Shown here: positions 1-6,737 of the stretch, piece by piece | Layout: each line of letters begins with the position of its first letter | How positions within the stretch are numbered: position 1 is the stretch's first letter | Assembly: GCA_045642705.1 (NCBI GenBank) | Contig: JAZUJK010000003.1 | Span: 1-16,929 of the forward strand | Direction: 5' to 3' | DNA length: 16,929 nucleotides | Origin: UBA1227 sp045642705 | Lineage (GTDB): Bacteria; Bacillota; Clostridia; Oscillospirales; Acutalibacteraceae | The notes under the pieces: model-generated | Database searches by the model: none | What the model was told of the DNA's origin: nothing | What the model saw: the letters and a program-made list of their open reading frames with translations, nothing else | Program-made: the position numbers and the translations under genes

Positions 1-58
1 GCATGTGTTAGGCACGCCGCCAGCGTTCGTCCTGAGCCAGGATCAAACTCTCTAAAAA
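1..58 (-). rRNA. 16S ribosomal RNA, 5' end only
   Basis: The minus strand of positions 32-51 is exactly the universal bacterial 27F site AGAGTTTGATCCTGGCTCAG. It is followed by the conserved ACGAACGCTGGCGGCG segment and a CCTAACACATGC end. The mature 5' end is placed about seven bases before the 27F site by analogy with E. coli numbering, so 58 is approximate. The rest of the gene and the rrn operon lie off the left edge. The variable bases seen (GACGAACG, GTGCCTAAC) fit Firmicutes/Clostridia but are too few to assign a genus. Confidence 0.97.
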
Positions 59-264
59 TTGTATTAATACGTTCGGGGAATTTCCGAACGAACTAATCGT
101 TTAGATAAGCTTTTTAGCTCATTACTTTTTGCTGACATTTAATAAATGTCTCATTTCGTTTGTACGAAATTACTGTTGAAATCTCTTTCGAAATTTCAGG
201 GTCCATTTCTAGTTTGTCGTTGTTTAATTTTCAAGGTACATAAACACGCCCAATTTGCGAGCGC
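59..264 (-). ncRNA. Pre-16S rRNA leader with stacked hairpins
   Basis: This is the transcribed spacer between the rRNA promoter and 16S. It contains the sequence TGTACCTTGAAAA (minus strand, about 228-240), the kind of element found in Firmicutes rRNA leaders and spacers near boxA/processing sites. Three tight hairpins are visible: 153-170 (7 bp, ATTTCGT/ACGAAAT), 134-150 (7 bp, GACATTT/AAATGTC with a 3-nt loop) and 70-90 (7 bp, CGTTCGG/CCGAACG). A weaker pairing lies at about 175-198. The palindrome GTATTAATAC sits at 61-70. The roles (RNase processing, antitermination) are inferred from rRNA leaders in general. Confidence 0.7.
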
Positions 265-299
265 TCGTATATAATAACATTACTATATAGCAAAGTCAA
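264..299 (-). promoter_or_regulatory. rRNA operon promoter
   Basis: On the minus strand the -35 TTGACT (294-299) and -10 TATTAT (271-276) are separated by exactly 17 bases. A GC-containing discriminator ATACGAGCGC follows, with the predicted start near 264-265. The DNA upstream of the -35 (300-335) is very A/T rich and could act as an UP element. It is oriented towards the 16S gene about 200 bases away. Confidence 0.85.
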
Positions 300-361
300 T
301 AATAAATTTTGCATAAATATATCTTTTTCAAAACGCTTCCGGGTGTTCCAAAAACATAAGG

Positions 362-393
362 TAAAACCCCACCTTTTGAAGATGGGGTTTTAG
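362..393 (-). terminator. Intrinsic terminator of the RCC1 lipoprotein unit
   Basis: An inverted repeat AAAACCCCA/TGGGGTTTT (363-392) with one internal mismatch has T-rich sequence on both outer sides. On the minus strand it lies about 70 bases after the stop codon of the lipoprotein gene and before the rRNA promoter, so it separates that unit from the rrn operon. The A/T flanks would let it work in either direction. Confidence 0.8.
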
Positions 394-462
394 TCATTTC
401 TATATCTTGTATTGTGCAAAATAACGACAATTTATAAATGTATTATTATTTATAATATATAG

Positions 463-1578
463 TTATTTAACCACAAGTACGGTTGGAGTGCTATTCTTCT
501 CTCCAAATGTATAGATGCTACCGTCAGCTGCAAGTGCATATGCCATAGTTGATCCTGATGACAAAATAGCAACATCTATAAACTTGATACCGTTTGTAAT
601 CTGAACTGGCTTGGTTGTCTCTGGGCAGAGTTTAAATGCAGAAGAACCCCATCCCCAGATGTTGCCATCAGTATCAATATAAAGGGTACCATAATTTGAT
701 CTTGTAAGCATTGCAACCTTATCAGCAACCTTGGTAAAAGTCTTGAAAGAACCATTTGTCTCAAATGGATCAAGTCTAGAGCCACGGCCACCAGAGATAT
801 AAAGAGTATTATTTGCATCAATTATATATGTTGTACCATTACCGAAATAATAAGTACCCTTAGGTGCTGTATCATTCTTGATCTTCTTGAGCGAGAAAGG
901 TGTAATAGCTGCACTTGGGTCAAATGCATCATCTATCTGATTTGCACCATATCCCATTGTTGTGCAAGGAGCGCCCCAGCAATATCGGTTGCCATCAGTA
1001 TCAATGGCAACAGTTGCACCTGCTGTTGCAACATACTGGAACTTAGCATCAGTTTCAACTGCTGTTGGAGTTAAGATATTATCCCTATCCTCCATACTAT
1101 CGCGGAGCTTGGTAAAATTATTGCCATTACCCCATTGATAGAGTGTACCATCTGTCTTGATAGCGAAAGCATTTGAATCATATGCGGAGACCATCTTGAC
1201 ACCATCTAAAATCTTCTGTGGTGTAGGTCTATCAGTGGTTGTACCATCACCAAGCTGTCCTGCTCTATTCATACCCCAAGTCCAGAGTCCGCCATTCTCA
1301 TCAAGGGCACAGCATAAACCATTACCCTCTGAAATGAAAGTGAACTTGGCTGCATCACAGAGAACCTTAGGTTCCTCAACAAGACTGAAACTCCAGATAC
1401 GTCCGTCTGTATCAAGTGCAAGTCCCTTTTCAACTTGAGTGAACTTAACGCCACTATCCTGTGCAGCAGGTTTAGAGACATCTACGTCGTCACCACCATT
1501 TGCTGCTGGCTCATCGCCACAAGCAACAAGCGTAAAAATCATAACGAGTGCAAGAATAAGAGTTAATATCTTCTTCAA
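463..1578 (-). CDS. Lipoprotein with seven-bladed RCC1-like beta-propeller
   Basis: A 371-aa protein with a lipoprotein signal peptide: MKK, a hydrophobic core and the lipobox LVAC, with C20 as the lipidated cysteine. A short Gly/Asp-rich linker follows to about residue 45. The remainder carries seven RCC1-type blade signatures of the form G-x-(I/L)-(W/Y)-x-(W/F)-G, starting near residues 59, 97, 144, 196, 257, 305 and 353. The second is the clearest (WTWGMNRAGQLGDG). Seven motifs match a complete RCC1 propeller. The protein should sit on the outer face of the membrane and probably binds a protein or glycan; the ligand is unknown. The start is TTG, chosen because AAGGAGG lies seven bases upstream and the signal peptide begins there. 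The gene starts 12 bases after the yhhN-like stop codon, so the two are probably coupled. It ends at the terminator at 362-393. Confidence 0.88.
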   Translation of the reverse strand: MKKILTLILALVMIFTLVACGDEPAANGGDDVDVSKPAAQDSGVKFTQVEKGLALDTDGRIWSFSLVEEPKVLCDAAKFTFISEGNGLCCALDENGGLWTWGMNRAGQLGDGTTTDRPTPQKILDGVKMVSAYDSNAFAIKTDGTLYQWGNGNNFTKLRDSMEDRDNILTPTAVETDAKFQYVATAGATVAIDTDGNRYCWGAPCTTMGYGANQIDDAFDPSAAITPFSLKKIKNDTAPKGTYYFGNGTTYIIDANNTLYISGGRGSRLDPFETNGSFKTFTKVADKVAMLTRSNYGTLYIDTDGNIWGWGSSAFKLCPETTKPVQITNGIKFIDVAILSSGSTMAYALAADGSIYTFGEKNSTPTVLVVK

Positions 1579-1585
1579 TATAATT

Positions 1586-1592
1586 CCTCCTT
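1586..1592 (-). promoter_or_regulatory. Ribosome binding site of the RCC1 lipoprotein (TTG start)
   Basis: AAGGAGG on the minus strand overlaps the last bases of the upstream yhhN-like gene's TAA stop (1591-1593) and lies seven bases before the TTG start. The overlap suggests translational coupling and supports TTG as the start codon. Confidence 0.8.
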
Positions 1593-2277
1593 ACATAAGT
1601 TGTAAACTAAATGCGATTAATAGCTGTCCGAGATAATAAAGTGAGAGATTGCCTATTCTCATAGAATACTTTGGCTCTTCCCCACTGAATGTATTGAATA
1701 TAAGGATTATGTCACTTGCTGTAAATGCTACTGCGCCAAATGCATATACCCAATAAGCTGCACTGGATGGATATGTAATTACATTGCCGATAGCAACAGC
1801 TGTCATAAGTACAACTGCGCCTACATAGAATATACCGAAAATCTTAAATACTTTCTTGGCTGTAATCTTCTTGAATATCCAGAACAAAATGCCAGCTGCT
1901 GCAACAACACCAGCAATGAGGCTAACAAGAAGTGATGCTGATTGAGATATAAGAGCAGATAGGTAAATTATATGACCTATTAAGAATGCTGCTATACCAC
2001 CAAGGAACACCTTTTGGCCTATATCTTTTAGAACAAATCTAAGATTAAGTAGAACATCACCAATTCCACCAAAAATAAGTCCTATGAATACGAGTACAGC
2101 AAAGCTGTGATCCATTGCATGATTCATACCATAGAGTCCAATGAAAATAAATAGTAATGAGGCGCATCCCTTGAGAATAACTGCAGGAACATATTGTTCT
2201 TTATGCTCAACGATAATGAAGCACGCCTGAATCATAGCGCCTGCTATCGCCCACATAATAGATGGGATATAAATCAT
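1591..2277 (-). CDS. YhhN/TMEM86 family membrane protein (lysoplasmalogenase-like)
   Basis: A 228-aa integral membrane protein with about eight hydrophobic segments. Family features seen are a GD pair in GGIGDVLLN (D74), a GH pair (H102), the segment AFGAVAFTASDIILIF (179-194, with D189) and a C-terminal YYLGQLLIA (214-222). These conserved polar residues in membrane helices are typical of the YhhN family, whose characterised members hydrolyse the vinyl-ether bond of lysoplasmalogens. Many anaerobic Clostridia make plasmalogens, so that activity is plausible, but it is inferred from the family. The start MIYIPS is preferred over an in-frame ATG six codons upstream because AGGAG lies eight bases before it and the upstream ATG has no site. 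It is the first gene of a two-gene unit. Confidence 0.85.
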   Translation of the reverse strand: MIYIPSIMWAIAGAMIQACFIIVEHKEQYVPAVILKGCASLLFIFIGLYGMNHAMDHSFAVLVFIGLIFGGIGDVLLNLRFVLKDIGQKVFLGGIAAFLIGHIIYLSALISQSASLLVSLIAGVVAAAGILFWIFKKITAKKVFKIFGIFYVGAVVLMTAVAIGNVITYPSSAAYWVYAFGAVAFTASDIILIFNTFSGEEPKYSMRIGNLSLYYLGQLLIAFSLQLM

Positions 2278-2283
2278 ATTACC

Positions 2284-2290
2284 ATCTCCT
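2284..2290 (-). promoter_or_regulatory. Ribosome binding site deciding the yhhN-like start
   Basis: AGGAGAT on the minus strand lies eight bases (measured from AGGAG) before the ATG at 2277. It falls inside the longer open frame, so the upstream ATG at 2295 is unlikely to be used. Confidence 0.75.
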
Positions 2291-2301
2291 CTCATACGTA
2301 T

Positions 2302-2330
2302 ATTATAAATGATAAATTAGTATCGGGCAA
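2302..2330 (-). promoter_or_regulatory. Promoter of the yhhN-like/RCC1 lipoprotein unit
   Basis: On the minus strand TTGCCC (2325-2330) and a perfect TATAAT (2302-2307) are separated by 17 bases. It begins immediately after the T-tract of the tRNA terminator and leaves a leader of only about 20 bases before the gene. Confidence 0.75.
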
Positions 2331-2358
2331 TAAAAAAAGGAACCCATAGGGGTTCCTT
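2331..2358 (-). terminator. Intrinsic terminator after tRNA-Leu
   Basis: A perfect 9-bp stem AAGGAACCC/GGGTTCCTT (2337-2358) with a 4-base loop is followed on the minus strand by a run of seven T. It begins four bases after the 3' CCA of the tRNA gene. Confidence 0.9.
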
Positions 2359-2361
2359 CAT

Positions 2362-2448
2362 TGGTGCCGGTGACCGGGGTCGAACCGGTACGGTATCGCT
2401 ACCACCAGATTTTGAGTCTGGCACGTCTGCCAATTCCATCACACCGGC
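2362..2448 (-). tRNA. tRNA-Leu (anticodon CAA)
   Basis: An 87-base class II tRNA. The acceptor stem GCCGGTG pairs with CACCGGC, followed by discriminator A and an encoded CCA (2362-2364). The anticodon stem CCAGA/TCTGG closes the loop CTCAAAA, giving anticodon CAA, which reads UUG. The T arm is ACCGG-TTCGACC-CCGGT, and the long variable arm GGTA..TACC is as expected for leucine. It has its own promoter and terminator. Confidence 0.96.
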
Positions 2449-2464
2449 ATGTGCAACGTTGATT

Positions 2465-2493
2465 ATTATATATTAATGTATATTAAAAATCAA
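2465..2493 (-). promoter_or_regulatory. Promoter of tRNA-Leu
   Basis: On the minus strand TTGATT (2488-2493) and TATAAT (2465-2470) are spaced by 17 bases, about 16 bases before the tRNA 5' end. The -35 box overlaps the end of the terminator of the upstream transporter operon. Confidence 0.8.
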
Positions 2494-2515
2494 GGGGCGG
2501 AAATATCCGCCCCTT
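2483..2515 (-). terminator. Intrinsic terminator of the tsaE-to-NSS transporter operon
   Basis: A perfect 10-bp GC-rich stem AAGGGGCGGA/TCCGCCCCTT (2492-2515) with a 4-base loop is followed on the minus strand by TTGATTTTTAA. It begins ten bases after the transporter stop codon. Confidence 0.9.
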
Positions 2516-2525
2516 ATTGCTATGT

Positions 2526-3938
2526 TTAGCCAAATACGCCAAAGCTGTTGAGAAGAATGATGAAAAGAAGAACAGGTGCGATATACTTTGTCATAGCAAC
2601 AAAGATTGGTGCACGTGGGAACTTCTCACCATTAGCTGTAACCTCAGCAAGAGCCTTCTTAGGACCCCATACCCAACCAACAACAATACAAGTAAGAATT
2701 GCGATGATAGGCATAAGGAAGCTATTAGTAACCCAATCGAGGACGTCAAGGATCTGACCACCAGCAATTGGTGCAAATGAAGATTCAAACAAGAATGCAT
2801 TGTAACCAAGACATACAACTACACCAATTGTAAGTGCAAGAACATATGTGATAATTACAGATACTTTACGTGACTTGCCAAATCTGTCCATGATTGTGGC
2901 AGTAACTGCTTCCATAAGTGAAATACAGCTTGTGAGAGCTGCGAAAATAACAAGTACGAAGAAGAGTGCACCGATTACAAGACCAAATGAACCCATTCCA
3001 TCAAATACCTGAGGAAGTGCAATGAACATAAGTGAAGGGCCTGCCTTGCTAAGTCCCTCTGTTCCAAGGAAGCAATAAACTGTTGGAACCATGATGAAAC
3101 CAGCAAGAAGAGCGATGCCTGTATCAAATAGTTCAATCTGGTTGATTGACTTAGGCATTGAAGAGTCCTTCTTCATGTAAGAACCATAGGTAATCATAAT
3201 ACCCATAGCAAGTGACAATGAGTAGAACATCTGACCCATTGCATCAAGTACAATTTTCAGGAATCCAGTAAACGTTAGTCCCTCGAAACTTGGAATCAAG
3301 TAAATCTTAAGACCATCAATTGCTGTGAGACCATTCTCAGGATTCTTAACGAATGTTGAGAAGCCTGCAATAAATATGATAATCACGATAAGAATTGGCA
3401 TGAGGACAATTGAAGCCTTCTCAATACCATTCTCTACACCGAGATAAACGATGATAAATGTTGCTGTGATAAAAATAAAGAACCAGAAAATTGGTTGCCA
3501 TGCAACAGAGCCATCGCTTGTAAGACCAATTACTTGGTGGAAGAAGCCACCGCTCGCATCTACTGCGCTACGGCCTTTACCTGTGATATAAGTGAATGCA
3601 TATTTGCATACCCAACCACCGATAGCTGCGTAATAAGGAATGATAAGTGCAGGGATAATTGTTGCACCCCATCCTACGAACTTCCATTTCTTTCCAATCT
3701 CGCCAAAAGCTGCAACTGGGCTCTTTTGAGTGCTACGACCGAGTGCAATCTCGGCTGTCATAAGAGCAAAACCAAATGTCAAAACAAGAACGAGGTAGAT
3801 TAAAATAAATAATCCACCACCGTCCTTAGCTGCGAGATATGGAAAACGCCATAGGTTACCAAGACCTACTGCTGAGCCAGCTGCTGCGAGAACGAAGCCA
3901 AGCTGGCTAAAGGTACTACGTGCCTTTTTCTCTTCCAT
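2526..3938 (-). CDS. Sodium-dependent transporter, NSS (SNF) family
   Basis: A 470-aa membrane protein with about eleven hydrophobic segments, the usual architecture of bacterial neurotransmitter:sodium symporters. The family signature in helix 1 is plain: GSAVGLGNLWRFPY (21-34), with A23 and N28 aligning to LeuT Na+-site residues A22 and N27. AAKDGGGLFILIY and AEIALGR follow. The helix 6 segment FYSLSLAMGIMITYGSYM corresponds to the substrate-binding unwound helix of LeuT. Characterised relatives (LeuT, MhsT, Tyt1) import amino acids with Na+, so an amino-acid substrate is likely but unspecified. AAGGAG lies eight bases before the ATG. It is the last gene of the operon, 19 bases after the 148-aa gene and followed by a strong terminator. 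Confidence 0.93.
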   Translation of the reverse strand: MEEKKARSTFSQLGFVLAAAGSAVGLGNLWRFPYLAAKDGGGLFILIYLVLVLTFGFALMTAEIALGRSTQKSPVAAFGEIGKKWKFVGWGATIIPALIIPYYAAIGGWVCKYAFTYITGKGRSAVDASGGFFHQVIGLTSDGSVAWQPIFWFFIFITATFIIVYLGVENGIEKASIVLMPILIVIIIFIAGFSTFVKNPENGLTAIDGLKIYLIPSFEGLTFTGFLKIVLDAMGQMFYSLSLAMGIMITYGSYMKKDSSMPKSINQIELFDTGIALLAGFIMVPTVYCFLGTEGLSKAGPSLMFIALPQVFDGMGSFGLVIGALFFVLVIFAALTSCISLMEAVTATIMDRFGKSRKVSVIITYVLALTIGVVVCLGYNAFLFESSFAPIAGGQILDVLDWVTNSFLMPIIAILTCIVVGWVWGPKKALAEVTANGEKFPRAPIFVAMTKYIAPVLLFIILLNSFGVFG

Positions 3939-3957
3939 ATTAATTTCTCCTTATATT

Positions 3958-4404
3958 TTAGCCAATCTTATAGAATACACGGAGTTTGCCCGAGCCATAA
4001 GAAATAGCCATTGTATACTTCTTGTTGCCATCTTCCTTAACATAGTCATCATGTGTCTTCTTAACGAAGCCAGCATTAACAACACGTGCTACGAAATCGT
4101 CAACATCAGCCTGTGAAACCTCAGAATACCACATTGTAAGTGTATCTCCTTCGAAATCAGGAGCTGTATCCTGGATACCACGGCCTTCATATTTAGGGAA
4201 ACCAGTAAAGTCACCGAAAGAATTAAGATATTCGTTGCCATCATCAGTTTTAGGATCTGCGCAAACGTCTGCAACATTAGTTTCAATCTGTCTTCTCTTC
4301 TTGCCTTCGACTACTGCCCTTTCAATAAGGTCATCAACCTTAGTATCAATGAAATAATCTACGGTTTTCTGATTTGGGTGATCAAGTTCATCAAGAATAG
4401 ACAT
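3958..4404 (-). CDS. Unrecognised 148-aa protein
   Basis: I do not recognise this protein by name. It has no signal peptide and no membrane segment. The N-terminal part (1-45) is charged and probably helical (KVDDLIERAVVEGKKRRQ). A probable separate domain follows from about residue 65: an aromatic FPKYEG motif, strands such as DTLTMWYSEV, a helix DVDDFVARVVNAGF, and final strands YTMAISYG and KLRVFYKI. That order (P-rich entry, W/Y strand, 'xDVDxF...GF' helix, paired strands) resembles small alpha/beta domains seen in many Firmicutes lipoproteins, but this copy appears cytoplasmic. It sits 11 bases after upp and 19 bases before the NSS transporter, with AAGGAGG before its ATG, so it is a genuine translated operon member. 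A role linked to the transporter is only a guess. Confidence 0.8.
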   Translation of the reverse strand: MSILDELDHPNQKTVDYFIDTKVDDLIERAVVEGKKRRQIETNVADVCADPKTDDGNEYLNSFGDFTGFPKYEGRGIQDTAPDFEGDTLTMWYSEVSQADVDDFVARVVNAGFVKKTHDDYVKEDGNKKYTMAISYGSGKLRVFYKIG

Positions 4405-4415
4405 ATGCGTCCTCC

Positions 4416-5045
4416 TTACTTTGTTCCGAAAATTCTGTCTCCTGCGTCGCCAAGACCAGGAACAATATAACCATGCTCATTGAGATGGTCGTCAAGTGCT
4501 GCTGCATAGATATCAACATCAGGATGTGCCTCTGAGAGAGCCTTTAGTCCTTCTGGAGCAGCAATAATGCACATAAACTTAATTGACTTAGGTGAAAGCT
4601 TCTTGATCTGAGAAATAGCATCAATAGCTGAACCACCTGTTGCAAGCATTGGATCAAGAACGATTACATCACGCTCTTCCATATCTGCTGGCATCTTGTT
4701 GTAATATTCAACAGGCTGAAGTGTCTCAGGGTCACGATAGAGACCGATATGACCAACCTTAGCTGATGGGATAAGTGCATGGATACCATCTACCATGCCG
4801 AGACCTGCACGAAGAATTGGAACGATAGCCATTTTCTTACCGTCGAGGTCATGCTGCTTTGCAACAGCTACTGGAGTTTCAATTTCAATTTCCTTAAGAG
4901 GAAGATCACGAGTTGCCTCGTAACATTCAAGCATTGCTATCTCACTGATAAGTGTACGGAACTCTTTGTTACCAGTGTTCTTATCTCTAAGAATTGAGAG
5001 CTTATGCTGAATAAGTGGATGATTAGTGATTACAATATTGCCCAT
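4416..5045 (-). CDS. upp: Uracil phosphoribosyltransferase
   Basis: A 209-aa cytoplasmic enzyme of the usual family length that makes UMP and pyrophosphate from uracil and PRPP, the uracil salvage step. The PRPP-binding loop is seen at VIVLDPMLATGGSA (127-140). Other signatures are VPILRAGLGMVDG (75-87) and the C-terminal uracil-binding segment GYIVPGLGDAGDRIFG (192-207). The start ATGGGCAAT follows a GGAGG-type site (minus TATGGAGGCAATAGGCA). The gene lies 19 bases after rpiB, an arrangement common in Clostridia, and pentose phosphate supply and PRPP use are metabolically connected. Confidence 0.97.
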   Translation of the reverse strand: MGNIVITNHPLIQHKLSILRDKNTGNKEFRTLISEIAMLECYEATRDLPLKEIEIETPVAVAKQHDLDGKKMAIVPILRAGLGMVDGIHALIPSAKVGHIGLYRDPETLQPVEYYNKMPADMEERDVIVLDPMLATGGSAIDAISQIKKLSPKSIKFMCIIAAPEGLKALSEAHPDVDIYAAALDDHLNEHGYIVPGLGDAGDRIFGTK

Positions 5046-5064
5046 TGCCTATTGCCTCCATATA

Positions 5065-5505
5065 TTATTTGTTTTCAATTGCCATAACCATATCAATGCG
5101 TCTCTGATGGCGACCGCCTTCAAATTCTGCATTGATGAAATTGTCTACAAGATCACAGCCGAGGCCGGCTCCAACTACGCGGCCACCGAGGCACAATACG
5201 TTAGCGTTATTGTGGTTTCTTGTAAGACGTGCGCTGAATGTGTCACTGCAGCATGCAGCGCGGATGCCGCGAACCTTGTTAGCGGCCATGCTCATACCAA
5301 TACCGGTGCCGCAGCATAAAATGCCGAGCTCGGCCTCGCCGCTTGTGATCTTCTCACATAGCTTTTCAGCGATTTCAGGATAATCAACTGAATCAGTTGA
5401 ATAGCAACCAACATCGATATACTCACGTCCGAGTTCATCGAGATGTTTCATAATAGCATTCTTTAGTTCAAATCCGCCATGATCGCAACCAAGTACTAAC
5501 ATCAT
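5065..5505 (-). CDS. rpiB: Ribose 5-phosphate isomerase B
   Basis: A 146-aa enzyme of the RpiB/LacAB family that interconverts ribulose 5-phosphate and ribose 5-phosphate. Seen are GCDHGG at 6-11, the active-site loop CGTGIGMSMAANK at 65-77 with C65 in the catalytic cysteine position, and RNHNNANVLCLGGR at 96-109 with H98 in the conserved histidine position. The GG-R-H-x-R-R-I tail motif (130-137) contributes to phosphate binding in the family. Its ATG overlaps the tsaB TGA in an ATGA arrangement; a second ATG follows at once and could be the true start. AAGGAG within the end of tsaB supports this region. Confidence 0.95.
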   Translation of the reverse strand: MMLVLGCDHGGFELKNAIMKHLDELGREYIDVGCYSTDSVDYPEIAEKLCEKITSGEAELGILCCGTGIGMSMAANKVRGIRAACCSDTFSARLTRNHNNANVLCLGGRVVGAGLGCDLVDNFINAEFEGGRHQRRIDMVMAIENK

Positions 5506-6218
5506 GAATTTCTCCTTTTCAGTTCGCGTTCTGCCTGAGGTGCCCTGAGATATACAGGTAATATTTCAGAGGATGGAATTGGTTTAAAGCCATCTCTTAG
5601 CATATCAATTGCGGCAAGCGCAGTAGATATTGCATTCTGCCACAGATGCTCCTCTGGTGCTATAACGCAGTTAATTTTTACATTCAAAATATTATAACAT
5701 AAATTGGCTCCATCACCAACAAAAATAATACTATTATTTAAAGTTTTTAAGTAATCTCCAAGTTCGGTTACCATAATGGCCGAATCCTCTGTGAGACGGC
5801 TTACTTTTCCGTCACTTACAGTGAAAGTGGCGGTGTAAGTTTGCTGGCAGCGGGCGTCCATTGTTGCGCATATGGTATGCGTACCAGGCACGTCCGCGTA
5901 GTTGTACGCCATGGACTGTAGAGTGGACACAGGAATGCAGTTCGCACCATCAAGTGCGGTGATGCCCTTGAGGGCAGCAACGCCTATGCGAACGCCTGTA
6001 AATGAGCCTGGGCCAACATTGATTGCGAAGTAGTCAATGGATGATAGAGAAACGTCAGCTTCTCTCAGTACCTCATCAATCATAGGAACAAGTGTCTGAC
6101 TGTGAGTCAGGCCCTCATTTCTAAAACGATAAGCCAGAACTTTATATTCATTTTTATCAAAATCAAGGATCGCAACAGATGCTGGTGTTGCCGAACATTC
6201 AAGTGATAAAATTCTCAT
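5502..6218 (-). CDS. tsaB: tRNA t6A biosynthesis protein TsaB
   Basis: A 238-aa protein of the ASKHA fold. It partners TsaD, TsaE and TsaC in adding the threonylcarbamoyl group to A37 of ANN-decoding tRNAs. Seen are the N-terminal strand MRILSLECSATPASVAI, the conserved LTHSQTLVP (37-45) and the family hallmark GPGSFTGVRIG (69-79). TsaB is a pseudo-enzyme scaffold for TsaD; tsaD itself is not in this window. The gene begins one base after the tsaE stop and overlaps rpiB by four bases, so the three are co-translated. The middle of the gene (about 5830-6000) is visibly more GC-rich than its surroundings, without any sign of a frame break. Confidence 0.95.
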   Translation of the reverse strand: MRILSLECSATPASVAILDFDKNEYKVLAYRFRNEGLTHSQTLVPMIDEVLREADVSLSSIDYFAINVGPGSFTGVRIGVAALKGITALDGANCIPVSTLQSMAYNYADVPGTHTICATMDARCQQTYTATFTVSDGKVSRLTEDSAIMVTELGDYLKTLNNSIIFVGDGANLCYNILNVKINCVIAPEEHLWQNAISTALAAIDMLRDGFKPIPSSEILPVYLRAPQAERELKRRNS

Positions 6219-6219
6219 T

Positions 6220-6636
6220 TTAGTCCTCTATTTCAATTACTCTATCATTCTCTCCCTCACCTGCTGAAATGGTGATTTTAATTGAGTTATCTGGAAGAGC
6301 ATTTTCTATATTTTCTGACCACTCAACTGAGAGGATATATCCCTGGTCCAAGTAGTCAAAAAAGCCTGTTGAATATAGGTCGTCCCACGACTCGACACGG
6401 TACATGTCAAAGTGAGCAAGTGGTGGATTTCCACCATAGTCATTTACTATGGCAAACGTAGGGCTGGATACATTGCACTTGATGCCAAGTCCACGTGCAA
6501 GACCACGCGTAAAAGCGGTCTTGCCCATGCCCATACCACCGAAAAAAGCGAGTACTGTGCCACCGCTGATTTTCTGTGCAAAATCAGCCGCAAAATCCTC
6601 AGTTTCGCTTACACTGTGAGTGATAATTTTGCGCAC
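6220..6636 (-). CDS. tsaE: tRNA t6A biosynthesis ATPase TsaE
   Basis: A 138-aa P-loop ATPase that drives cycles of the TsaB-TsaD t6A transferase. With the GTG start chosen here, the Walker A motif GGMGMGKT is at 33-40, NVSSPTFAIVNDY at 55-67, HFDMYR at 75-80 and the SVEW strand near 105. The usual Walker A is GxLGAGKT; this copy has Met in two positions but keeps the essential GKT. The GTG start is preferred over an in-frame TTG five codons upstream because GGGAGG lies seven bases before GTG and inside the longer frame. It is the first gene of the operon, divergent from rodA. Confidence 0.93.
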   Translation of the reverse strand: MRKIITHSVSETEDFAADFAQKISGGTVLAFFGGMGMGKTAFTRGLARGLGIKCNVSSPTFAIVNDYGGNPPLAHFDMYRVESWDDLYSTGFFDYLDQGYILSVEWSENIENALPDNSIKITISAGEGENDRVIEIED

Positions 6637-6643
6637 ATACTCG

Positions 6644-6649
6644 CCTCCC
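6644..6649 (-). promoter_or_regulatory. Ribosome binding site deciding the tsaE GTG start
   Basis: GGGAGG on the minus strand is seven bases before GTG at 6636. The TTG at 6651 would have this site inside the coding region. Confidence 0.75.
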
Positions 6650-6666
6650 AATTTATGATTCGCATT

Positions 6667-6675
6667 ATTTTATCA
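6667..6675 (-). promoter_or_regulatory. Possible extended -10 promoter of the tsaE operon
   Basis: On the minus strand TGATAAAAT (6667-6675) fits an extended -10 element (TGn followed by TAAAAT), about 20 bases before the tsaE ribosome binding site. No convincing -35 is seen at 17 bases, so the assignment is tentative. Confidence 0.4.
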
Positions 6676-6682
6676 CAATTAT

Positions 6683-6711
6683 TTGAAAATAACCACAATT
6701 TTATTTATAAT
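6683..6711 (+). promoter_or_regulatory. Promoter of rodA
   Basis: TTGAAA (6683-6688) and TATAAT (6706-6711) are spaced by 17 bases, followed by a leader of about 25 bases before the TTG start. Confidence 0.8.
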
Positions 6712-6730
6712 GTAAATATTATTAAAGAAA

Positions 6731-6737
6731 GAGAGGA
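6731..6737 (+). promoter_or_regulatory. Ribosome binding site deciding the rodA TTG start
   Basis: GAGAGGA lies seven bases before TTG at 6745. No ATG or GTG with a comparable site occurs between the promoter and the first membrane segment. Confidence 0.7.

Noticed and set aside
5830..6000. Horizontally acquired segment in tsaB because of higher GC
   Set aside because: The reading frame and family motifs run through it without a break, and GC variation on this scale is common within genes.
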